Source: Bacteroidota bacterium (lineage in GTDB: Bacteria; Bacteroidota; Bacteroidia; B-17B0; Aurantibacillaceae). From it: 16,064 nucleotides of DNA. The first letter of the stretch is position 1, and each line of letters opens with the position of its first letter. A program made the position numbers and the translations under genes. The stretch is from contig JANYBY010000416.1 of the NCBI GenBank assembly GCA_025360565.1, positions 1-16,064 of the forward strand. Reading direction: 5' to 3'. Under the pieces are notes generated by a model. It did not search any database. It had not been told where the DNA came from and saw only the letters and a list, made by a program, of their open reading frames with translations. This document shows, in pieces, positions 1 through 8,000 of the stretch.

Positions 1-54
1 CGCTCAGAATGACGGACGCATTGGGGAAACGCGGTGCGCCGGAGGCAACGACCC
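1..54. repeat. Fragment of a GTCAT-bordered intergenic repeat
   Basis: This short stretch lies just past the stop codon of the exonuclease gene and begins with CTCAGAATGACGG. The reverse complement, CCGTCATTCTGAG, resembles the borders of the repeat-rich spacer at 8395-8640 (CATTCCGAGG at its left end, GGGATGACGG at its right end) and the GTCATCCTGAAC start at 15191. It is locally more GC-rich than its surroundings and has no coding potential. I infer that it is the end of a dispersed intergenic repeat whose remainder lies outside the window. Confidence 0.35.
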
Positions 55-1425
55 CTATTTCAACTCTATCAATTTAAATTTATTATTTTTCATCCATCCC
101 CTTACAAGGGTATCGCAATCGGGATAATATTTTTTTGGGGTAGCCACGTATTTCAATTCCTCTTCCGAAGCTATTTGGTGAGTTGAATCTATATAACCAT
201 AACCTTTGTATTTTCCACCTTCTACTAATATAAGGGCACGCTCGTCCACTTCCCTACCCCTGTCGTAAATAATAAAATTTTTGTTCTTAAATAAATATTC
301 ATTTAAGATCGTTTGCGCCCTTTTATTATATATTTCAATTCCTTCCTGTCCGGCGCAAATACCGTTGCACGTTTTTATCTGGTGATTAAAACAAACCGCT
401 TCTTCACTTGTTAAGCCACAATATTTTAAACACAAGGTATGTTCCTCCAGCAAACTCTCTAAGCGGCTACGTGCCGAAATATAGGAGGTAAACGACAAAA
501 CCGCATTTTCGGCCGCATCGTATTCGGTTATTTTAAAATTAATAATACCGGCTTTATCTTTGAACCAATCAATACAATGGCTAAACACATCCGATTTGCG
601 CATGCGGTTGTATTTGGGTTTATATTTTTTTATTTCTTCGGCCTCCAATAATAAAGCGATCAATTCGCTCCCGGTTAAAACAAAATCAACATTGTACAGG
701 TCGTTCAACATTTTTTTTCCTTTTATTTCATGCGTACCAAAGTGGCTTTGTGCCCGCTGGTAAACATTGGTGCTTTTACCTATGTAAATAATTTCCTGTT
801 CCTTATTTAAAAAATAATAAACACCGCACTCTTCCGGTAATTTATTTAATATATACTGTTTAATTTTATCAATACGCCTTGCCATTATTTCTTCAACGCC
901 CATATTCTTATACTGAGGGTGTTCTGATTTTAATCTTATAAGAAGGTCAAACAACTGGGCAGTTGCCACCGCATCACCTTCCGCTCTATGCCTTCCGTAG
1001 ATCTCAATTCCAAGCGACGCGCACAAATGCCCAAGACTGTAAGATATTCTTCCCGGCATTAATTTTCTGCTTAACCTAACGGTACATAAAGTATCGCGTT
1101 TATATTTATATCCAAGCGAGGCAAATTCGCTTTTAATAAAGCTGTAATCAAACCCAACATTATGCGCTACAAAAATGCACCCCTCTGTTAGTTCAATTAT
1201 TTTTTTTGCTACTTCGTGAAACTTTGGCGCGTTGGCAACCATATCATTTGTAATGTTTGTTAGGCTTGTAAAATAAGGGGAGATATTACATTCGGGATCT
1301 ATCAGCGTAGTAAAATTATTTACCACTTGCAAACCATCGTGCACTAAAATACAGATCTCAGTTATCCTTCCTTTTTGGAATTCAAATTTACCGCCGCAGG
1401 TCTCAATATCAATAATAGCAAACAC
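55..1425 (-). CDS. DnaQ-like 3'-5' exonuclease fused to GIY-YIG/UvrC-like nuclease
   Basis: The 456-aa protein joins two nuclease modules. Residues 1-165 form a DEDDh exonuclease like the DNA polymerase III epsilon subunit: Exo I D6-I-E8, Exo II AHNVGFD with D93, and Exo III H146-RAEG-D151. Residues 197-275 form a GIY-YIG domain (GVYYF at 201, YIGKSTNVYQR at 214 with Arg224, candidate Glu261, then KYKPKYN) resembling the N-terminal nuclease of UvrC and Cho. Further on, a cluster of C332, C336, C345, C353 and C357 around the motif HQIKTCNGIC resembles the cysteine-rich part of UvrC. The start is GTG: an in-frame TAA lies 9 bp upstream and the Exo I motif begins five residues in, so no other start fits. 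It probably acts in DNA repair or processing, with no polymerase domain attached. Such fusions are often annotated as polymerase epsilon subunit. It stands alone, divergent from the SiaB-like gene. Confidence 0.88.
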   Translation of the reverse strand: MFAIIDIETCGGKFEFQKGRITEICILVHDGLQVVNNFTTLIDPECNISPYFTSLTNITNDMVANAPKFHEVAKKIIELTEGCIFVAHNVGFDYSFIKSEFASLGYKYKRDTLCTVRLSRKLMPGRISYSLGHLCASLGIEIYGRHRAEGDAVATAQLFDLLIRLKSEHPQYKNMGVEEIMARRIDKIKQYILNKLPEECGVYYFLNKEQEIIYIGKSTNVYQRAQSHFGTHEIKGKKMLNDLYNVDFVLTGSELIALLLEAEEIKKYKPKYNRMRKSDVFSHCIDWFKDKAGIINFKITEYDAAENAVLSFTSYISARSRLESLLEEHTLCLKYCGLTSEEAVCFNHQIKTCNGICAGQEGIEIYNKRAQTILNEYLFKNKNFIIYDRGREVDERALILVEGGKYKGYGYIDSTHQIASEEELKYVATPKKYYPDCDTLVRGWMKNNKFKLIELK

Positions 1426-1559
1426 GGTATAAAATTAAGGAGGAAAGTGCAATGGTATTGCTACAAATTGTAGTATTCCCGAATAATAACTAAATTTTAG
1501 ATTTATTGGGTTGGCACTTTCGATGCGCAATTCATTCAAAAAAAAGTTTAAATTTGTTA
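1426..1559. other. Spacer, no gene seen
   Basis: This AT-rich DNA between the divergent exonuclease gene and the MITE-like element holds no convincing open reading frame, RNA gene or hairpin. It must contain the promoter for the exonuclease gene, but I could not pick out a clear -33/-7 pair. Confidence 0.5.
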
Positions 1560-1732
1560 GAGCCTGTTTAAATTTGAATAGTAAAATTGTTTATTGCTTA
1601 TTTTTGAGCGAAACAAGGCAAATTTTGCAGGCATAATTTTACATTTATGGCGAAAAATTTAACGACCCCGATAGCTATCGGGGGCAGCAAAAGAAGCATA
1701 AACAAATAAGTAGACAAATTTTAAACAGACTC
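1560..1732. mobile_element. MITE-like palindromic element upstream of the SiaB-like gene
   Basis: The left end reads GAGCCTGTTTAAATTTG (1560-1576) and the right end CAAATTTTAAACAGACTC (1715-1732). They are inverted repeats apart from one substitution and one extra A. The similarity continues inward imperfectly, for example TTGTTTATTGCTT near 1587 against the complement of AAGCATAAACAA near 1695. Both ends are flanked by the trinucleotide TTA (1557-1559 and 1733-1735), consistent with a 3-bp target duplication. The element is 173 bp with no coding capacity and has a perfect palindrome near its right third. From memory, ends of the GAGnCTGTT type with TNA targets fit the IS1031 group of IS5-family elements, so this could be a non-autonomous derivative; that assignment is an inference. 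The right end lies 6 bp before the start codon of the SiaB-like gene. Confidence 0.6.
1666..1683. repeat. Perfect 18-bp palindrome around CGATAGCTATCG
   Basis: CCCCGATAGCTATCGGGG is a perfect 18-bp palindrome inside the MITE-like element. Its 12-bp core CGATAGCTATCG recurs exactly at 8426-8437 in another intergenic repeat. The two share no obvious longer sequence, so the core may be a separately spreading motif or a protein or modification site. It could also form a hairpin in RNA. Confidence 0.6.
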
Positions 1733-1738
1733 TTACGC

Positions 1739-2815
1739 ATGCTCAATACAAGATTAAAACTGGCGGAACACTGCAGTAAATTTCCTTTTATTATTTTTTA
1801 TCAGGGCAATTACGAAAACATGCCCGCCTTTGCACTCTTAAAAATAATTGAAAAGAATTTAAGTCTTTTTTTTAAAAAGGCCAGTTTTAAACCTTTGCTT
1901 TACGTTGTAATTGAGGCTTTACAAAATGTTGAAAGGTATAGTACCCACAAGGGGCAATCAGGTGATTCATCGCTTATTTATATGGATGAGCATAACTTTT
2001 ATATTTATTCGCAAAATTTAATTGAGAATGAGAAGGTAAACGAACTAAAAAATCGCCTTGATTCGCTGGTGAATAAAAGCCGCGAAGAGCTAGATCAAAA
2101 ATTTAATGAAGTATTGGCCTCTGAAATTGCCACCGAAAAAGGCGCCGGCTTGGGTTTAATTGATATTGCGCGCAAAACACATAACCGATTATTTTACGAA
2201 TTTAAAAAAATAGATGATTCTATTTCATCCTACTGCCTTGGTTTTGCATTGCCGCTCGAACGAAATAATTTGGAACATTTTCCAAATTTTGAAGAAACAT
2301 TTGCTGTTGTAAATAAATTAAACACTTGTTTTGGCAATAACCAAAGCACGCTTTATTACGGCGGTGATTTTTCAAATAATTTTGTGCACGCCCTACTCAA
2401 CTTTTTAAAAACAGTTAAAAAAGAAACTGAAGGCGGCACCAATAAGGTTTTGCATCATATTTTGATTGAACTTACACAGAATGTAAAAAAGCATGGTGTG
2501 CGCCATAACGAAATTACTAAAGGCCAGCTTACATTGGAGTGGAATAAAGAAGGGCTTTCGGTAACAACCTATAATGAAGTGTTGGAAACACATGCCCAAA
2601 AATTACAGGAAAAAACCAACAAGTTAAACGCGAGCGATAAAAAAGCGTTGACTGCCTATAGCAAAGAGGTACTTACTGATTTTTCTACCGATAGCGGAGT
2701 TGGTTTAATAGATGTTGCCGCCCTTGTTCATCCCGAAAAAATTTTTTGTCATACCATAAAAAAGCCTAATTTTACAAATGATCTTATATTAAGTATTAAG
2801 ATAAAAAATGAGTAA
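1739..2815 (+). CDS. Tandem double-domain SiaB-like kinase (GHKL/HATPase fold)
   Basis: This 358-aa cytoplasmic protein has no signal or membrane segment and consists of two SiaB-like (DUF6272) halves. Residues 1-178 carry an N-box, EALQN (59-63), and a glycine-rich box, EKGAGLGLID (133-142). Residues 188-358 repeat the pattern with ELTQN (244-248) and DSGVGLID (318-325), offset by about 183-185 residues. Known SiaB proteins are about one such domain long. In P. aeruginosa SiaB phosphorylates SiaC, so the likely substrate is the protein encoded next, whose start overlaps this gene's end by 8 bp, implying translational coupling. The second half lacks the first glycine of the box (Asp318 where the first half has Gly135), so the halves may differ in activity. 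The ATG follows the MITE-like element directly and no ribosome binding site is seen, as is usual in this phylum. An anti-sigma-type kinase is the alternative; the adjacent DUF1987 gene favours SiaB. Confidence 0.82.
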   Translation: MLNTRLKLAEHCSKFPFIIFYQGNYENMPAFALLKIIEKNLSLFFKKASFKPLLYVVIEALQNVERYSTHKGQSGDSSLIYMDEHNFYIYSQNLIENEKVNELKNRLDSLVNKSREELDQKFNEVLASEIATEKGAGLGLIDIARKTHNRLFYEFKKIDDSISSYCLGFALPLERNNLEHFPNFEETFAVVNKLNTCFGNNQSTLYYGGDFSNNFVHALLNFLKTVKKETEGGTNKVLHHILIELTQNVKKHGVRHNEITKGQLTLEWNKEGLSVTTYNEVLETHAQKLQEKTNKLNASDKKALTAYSKEVLTDFSTDSGVGLIDVAALVHPEKIFCHTIKKPNFTNDLILSIKIKNE

Positions 2816-3194
2816 CGAAGTATACGAAATAAAAGCGTTAGAAGATACACCGGCTGTTATTTTGCAAAAAAATAAAGGTGTTAACACCATCCTTATCAAA
2901 GGCCTATCAATGCCTGAGAACGCTTTAGATTTTTACACGCCTCTTAGCGAAAAAATATTTGCTTTTTTCGATGAAAATTTCTGCGGCATCAGCATGGAAA
3001 TTGACCTTCATTACATGAACTCAATGTCGAACAAACAACTCATGAAATTGATACGCGGAATTGCGGCTAAAGATAATGCCTTAAAAATTAACTGGATCTA
3101 TAGCCCAACCGATGAGCTCATCAGAATGAAAGGTGAAGAGATAAAATCTATTTTTTTGCAGCTCAATATGAGTCTTACTGAGAAAAAGGTTTAG
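2808..3194 (+). CDS. SiaC-like DUF1987 phospho-switch protein, Ser in acceptor position
   Basis: This 128-aa soluble protein matches the SiaC/DUF1987 family: the early motif IKGLSMPENALDFYTPL (30-46) and the central segment LHYMNSMSNKQLMKL (67-81). In P. aeruginosa SiaC the phosphorylated residue is Thr68 of this segment. The second SiaC-like protein in this window has the same NTSS motif with Thr68, whereas here the motif reads N71-S72-M73-S74, so a serine occupies the acceptor position. It overlaps the SiaB-like kinase gene by 8 bp and is presumably its substrate. Its TAG interlocks with the TAA of the opposite-strand phosphatase gene (shared bases 3191-3194), placing kinase, substrate and a possible phosphatase side by side. 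No SiaD-type diguanylate cyclase is nearby, so the downstream partner is unknown. Confidence 0.85.
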   Translation: MSNEVYEIKALEDTPAVILQKNKGVNTILIKGLSMPENALDFYTPLSEKIFAFFDENFCGISMEIDLHYMNSMSNKQLMKLIRGIAAKDNALKINWIYSPTDELIRMKGEEIKSIFLQLNMSLTEKKV

Positions 3195-4927
3195 TCGAAC
3201 CGAATTCCCAATACCATTACATCGTCGATCTGGTCACGTTTACCTTTCCAGGTTTCAAATTCGGTTTTCAACAGATTTTCCGAATTTAAAAAATTACTTT
3301 CTTTTGATAAACGTTTCAGTATTTCGGCAAGGCGTAAAACGTTATATTTTTCAATGCCTGTTGTTTGCCCCCCAAATTGATCCGCGTAACCATCACTCAG
3401 CATATAAAAACAATCGCCTTTATTAATTCTAATTATCTTGTCTTTCAAATCGGACGGTTCAAGTTCCGGGCCAATAGTTTTTGGTGTAACCGGAATATAT
3501 TTTAACTCTCCGTTAGCGCAATGGTATAACCCATTTGTAATTCCCGAAAACATCATTTCGTCCGAACCTTCTTTGCAGCTCATAATGGTAATATCCATAC
3601 CATACTCTAATTCGTTGCTGTGCGAAAAAGCAGCCACCACCGCTTGGCTAAGCGCCATTAAAATCTTACTGGGCACAATTTCTCCTTTTGCATGCACAAC
3701 ATCTTCCAAAATATTATTTCCCAAAATAGTTAGCAAAGCGCCCGGAACCCCGTGCCCCGTGCAATCTGCCACCACCGCAATTTTATGGCCGTTTTTATGC
3801 GCAAACCAATAAAAATCGCCCGAGAGTATATCTTTTGGCTGATTGTAAATAAAAGCGTTTTTAAACAATTGGTTCAGTTGCTTTTTATCTTTAAATAAAC
3901 TTGTTTGCATGGTTGCAGCATAGCGTATACTACTAAGCATTTTTCCGTTTATTCGGGTAATGTTCTTGTTCTTTTCGTCGAGCAAGCCCACATGTTTTTT
4001 TCGCTGACGCAATACAAACAACAGTAATAACATTGAAAGCAGGGCAAATACCGCGAAGAGGCCGACAAACATTATTTTTTTCCGGCCATCCAAAAGTTGT
4101 TGTTTTTGCAGGGCAATAAGTGATCGATCTTGTTGCAATTTATTTTCGGCATTCACAATTTGCGCTTTCAGCAAGCTGTAATTTTTTTCGCCGGGCTTTA
4201 ATTGCGCGAGCATTGTTTTGTATTTGTCAATATAAGAACGCAAACTATCGGCGTTTAAAACCGTATCGCTTAAAAGTTTATTTACTACATGCGCTGAAAC
4301 AATCTCCTGTTTTGGAATAACAGTATCCGCCTCGCTTATTTTTATTTTTCCGTTATCAATAATTTTTTCTACAACGAGATTGCTGCGAATAATGTTGGTG
4401 GCGGAAGAGTTATTAATTAAAGCGGCTTTATCAAGCAAAGTGGTGTTTGAGTGCATCACTTCCGCGTTGTTTGATTTAAAGTTAGTGTTGGGATTAAAGG
4501 TTAATTTACCGCTGTTCTCTATCAGTAACTCACCAAGATTGTTATCCGAATTATCATCCTTTTTTAAAATAAATGAAAGCGCGGGGTAATGGGTTTTTAA
4601 TCCTTCGTCATCAAACATGATCATTATTGAGACCAACGAATACCCTTGCATTTTAACCTGCAGTTTGTAAGCTCCTTTTTCTTTAAGCGTAACAGAATAG
4701 GTGCCGGTAATATCGGTAAACATGGTTTGGTTAATGCCATTACCGGTGAGTACAATACTTGCACCTGTTAAGGGACCTTCGAAACTTACATTTTTACTTG
4801 CCTTGCGCATCAGCAAAACCTTTTCGCCCAAAAAGCCAAATACGCTTCCCGAAAGAGTTATGCTTTTTGAAATTATACAAAACGGTAAAAATGCAATGGC
4901 GAGTATAAATGTGAATTTCCGTTTCAT
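3191..4927 (-). CDS. Membrane-anchored PP2C/SpoIIE phosphatase with extracytoplasmic carboxypeptidase-regulatory-like domain
   Basis: The 578-aa protein starts with a signal peptide (1-22). Residues about 50-100 (TGASIVLTGNG, then DITGTYSVTL) look like a carboxypeptidase-regulatory-like beta-sandwich. A low-complexity, Asn-rich linker and a coiled coil (about 225-283) follow, then one membrane helix (285-306). The cytoplasmic PP2C domain spans about 340-578 with the metal-binding acidic residues in GDFYW (D371), ADCTGHGVPG (D388), GMD (D445), LSDGYADQFGG (D512) and QIDDV (D568/D569). All are present, so it should be active. This is the SiaA-like role: a serine/threonine phosphatase opposing the SiaB-like kinase, whose operon ends tail-to-tail with this gene. 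P. aeruginosa SiaA has a different sensor part with a HAMP domain, absent here. A -7-like TATCTTTA lies at 4934-4941, very close to the ATG, with no good upstream partner. The fold is clear; the substrate is inferred. Confidence 0.85.
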   Translation of the reverse strand: MKRKFTFILAIAFLPFCIISKSITLSGSVFGFLGEKVLLMRKASKNVSFEGPLTGASIVLTGNGINQTMFTDITGTYSVTLKEKGAYKLQVKMQGYSLVSIMIMFDDEGLKTHYPALSFILKKDDNSDNNLGELLIENSGKLTFNPNTNFKSNNAEVMHSNTTLLDKAALINNSSATNIIRSNLVVEKIIDNGKIKISEADTVIPKQEIVSAHVVNKLLSDTVLNADSLRSYIDKYKTMLAQLKPGEKNYSLLKAQIVNAENKLQQDRSLIALQKQQLLDGRKKIMFVGLFAVFALLSMLLLLFVLRQRKKHVGLLDEKNKNITRINGKMLSSIRYAATMQTSLFKDKKQLNQLFKNAFIYNQPKDILSGDFYWFAHKNGHKIAVVADCTGHGVPGALLTILGNNILEDVVHAKGEIVPSKILMALSQAVVAAFSHSNELEYGMDITIMSCKEGSDEMMFSGITNGLYHCANGELKYIPVTPKTIGPELEPSDLKDKIIRINKGDCFYMLSDGYADQFGGQTTGIEKYNVLRLAEILKRLSKESNFLNSENLLKTEFETWKGKRDQIDDVMVLGIRFD

Positions 4928-4974
4928 ATTGGCTAAAGATAAATATTATTTAAATAAGGTAAAATCAATACTTT

Positions 4975-5003
4975 TTTGTATGCTATATTTTCTATTATCT
5001 TTA
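4975..5003 (+). promoter_or_regulatory. Candidate Bacteroidota-type promoter for the propeller phosphatase gene
   Basis: TTTG at 4975-4978 and TATCTTTA at 4996-5003 are separated by 17 bp. They fit the phylum's -33 TTTG and -7 TAnnTTTG pattern, with one mismatch in the last base of the -7 box. The box ends 27 bp before the ATG at 5031, a plausible leader length. The spacer is only 103 bp between two divergent phosphatase genes, so both promoters must sit here. AT-rich DNA gives many chance matches. Confidence 0.35.
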
Positions 5004-5030
5004 TGCATTCCTCTTACCCACAGAAAAACC

Positions 5031-8000
5031 ATGAAAAAATACTTTTTCACGATCTTAAAAAGTAAAGTGTTTTTCTGCTTTCTTGTTTTTAATTTCATAC
5101 AATTAACTATTTTCTCCCAAAAAAATTCAGTTAAATTCCAGGTCATTCCTCTCGAACAAGGCCTTTCCAATAAAGCCATTTCAGCCATTGTTGAAGATCC
5201 TGAAGGTTTTTTATGGTTTGCCACTCAGGATGGCCTTAATAAATACAACGGTTATGAGTTTAAAGTATTTCAAAACGACCCTTCTGACGTAAATACAATT
5301 TCGAACAATAATATTTTTTCTCTTATTCAGGATAAAGACGGATACCTTTGGTTAGGTACAGAAAACGGCGGGCTTAACCGTTTTGATCCCAATACACATA
5401 ATGTAGTTCGCTTTTTGCATGATGACAATGATCCGAAAAGTATCAGCAGCAATAATGTTTACAGTATTCATGAATCAAAAAAAGGAGAGCTTTGGATCGG
5501 AACCCTTGAATCAGGGTTTGATGTGTTGGATAAGAAAACAGGAAAAGTTATTCAGCGTTACAAAAACAACGCCAATAATATTAATACCGTTTCAAAAGGC
5601 GCCATTTGGGATATTTATGAAGACCCTCAAGGGAATATGTGGCTCGCAACCTGGGGCGGAGGTCTTGATAAGTTAGATACAAAAACAGGAACGTTTAAAC
5701 ATTTTAAACATAATGCTAAAGATCCAAGCACAATTAGCTGCGATATAGTTGGCTCAATATTTGAGGACAATGGTTTTTTTTGGATCACCACCTGGGGGGG
5801 AGGGTTAAATAAATTTGATCCCTTAAAAGAAACTTTTAAGTCTTTTTTATCTAATGCCTCAGATCCAAAAAGCATTGGCAGCAATCTTGCATGGCCCATT
5901 GCAAAAGATGAGCAGGGAAATGTTTGGGTGGGAACATACGGAACCGGGCTTAACAGGTTTGATCTGAAAACCGAAACTTTTGAAAGATTTTCACATGATG
6001 CGAATGACATAAACAGTTTAAATTTTAATGATGTCTGGTCTTTGCATTTCGACCGTTCGGGAATTTTATGGGTTGGCACTGAAGGAGCGGGTATCAGTAA
6101 ATTTGTTGATCTTAAAAAGCAGGTTAATTTTTTTAATAGCAACCCGGGTAATTCTCTCAGCATTGGTCATAATTCTGTTCGCGGTATAGCGGCAGATCCG
6201 GATGGAACGATCTGGATCGGAACATGGGATGGCGGAGTTGACAGGTTTGATCCGCTTCAGAAAAAAATTACCAATTTTAAAAAAGATGCTAAGGATGGAA
6301 ATAACACAGGGTTTAATAAGATCAGAGTTGTTTACTGTGGACTTAATGAAAAGATGTGGCTCGGAAGTTACAGGGGCGGATTAGTTGAGTTTGAAAAGAA
6401 AACAGGTGCGTTTACATCTTACACACATGATCCGCGGAATGATAAAACCTTAAGCGACAATTACGTTTATTCAATTGCCGAAGATAAAAAAGGAAATTTT
6501 TGGGTGGGAACTTTAAATGGCCTCAATATTTTTGACCGTAGCACCAAAGAATTTGTAAGGTTTAAGCACGATCCAAAAAATGATAAAAGTATCAGTAATA
6601 ACACTGTCAATAAACTTTATGTTACAAGATCCGGCGAGCTTTGGATAGCAACAGATCTTGGGCTTAATACATATAATTATGAAACAAGATCGTTTTCCCG
6701 TTTTTACCACAACGCGAATGATTCAACAAGTTTAACGCACAATACGGTTTACACGTTGCTTGAAGATAAAACCGGAACACTTTGGGTTGGTACACGAAAT
6801 GGCCTTGATAGATTTATTCCCGCAACCAAAACGTTTGAACACTTTACAACAAAGGATGGCTTGCCCGACAATATGATCATGGCTATTGAGGAGGACAATA
6901 GATCGCAATTGCTGATAAGTACAAAAAAAGGAATTTCGCGTTTCAATAAAAATTCAAAAACTTTTATTAATTACGATGTGCGCGATGGAATAAGAGGCAG
7001 GCTTTTTTTTCCAAACGCTTCCTGCATATCAAAAACCGGTAAAGTTTATTTTGGAAGCACCGAGGGTTTAGATTCATTTTATCCCGATAGTCTTGAAAAC
7101 AACAAATATGTTCCACCTGTTATTATTACATCCATTAAAAAACATGAAGAAATAATAAATTTTAAGGGTCCAATATTTTCCATTAAAGAATTGGTTCTTT
7201 CTTATTCTGAAAACAATTTATCTTTTGAGTTTGTTGCTTTAAGTTATGCAAGTCCTGAAGACAATCAATATTCATTTAAACTGGAAGGTGTTGATAGGAA
7301 CTGGCAATACAACGGTAACAGGCGAACAGCGCATTACGCAAATTTATCTCCGGGAACGTATTCTTTTAAAGTAAGAGCGTCAAATAACGATGGGCTTTGG
7401 AATGAAAAAGGCGCAACAGTAAAAATAATCATTCGCCCGCCTTTTTGGAAAACCACCTGGTTTAGGATCCTTTGCATTGTGGCAGGAATTTTAATTGTGC
7501 TGGCCTACATTAAGCACAGGGAGAAAAAATTAAACCGCGAAAAAAAAGTGCTCGAAAATAAAGTGGAAGAAAGAACACAAGAGGTTGTACATCAAAAAGA
7601 ACAACTTGAAGACAAGAATAAAGAAATAACAGATAGTATTTTATACGCCAAAAAAATACAAGAGGCCATACTTCCATCCAAAGCCGCTATTAGAGGTGCC
7701 CTGCCCGATTCTTTTATTTTATTCAGGCCAAGAGATATTGTGAGCGGAGATTTTTTTTGGTTCTCTGAAAAAAAGGGGAAAATAATTATCGCGGCCGCTG
7801 ATTGTACAGGGCATGGTGTACCCGGCGCTTTTATGAGTATGATAGGCAATACGCTTTTAAATGAAATTGTAAATGAAAAAGAAGTTACTGTAGCCGGAAA
7901 AATATTAGACCTTTTAAGAGAAAATATAATGAAATCGCTTCATCAAACAGGCGCTTCAGGTGAAAACAAAGACGGAATGGACATTGCACTTTGTACTTAT

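Noticed and set aside
4701..5030. N-terminal extension of the propeller phosphatase
   Set aside because: The open frame lies antisense to the divergent phosphatase gene and would put about 110 residues before a clear signal peptide starting at 5031.
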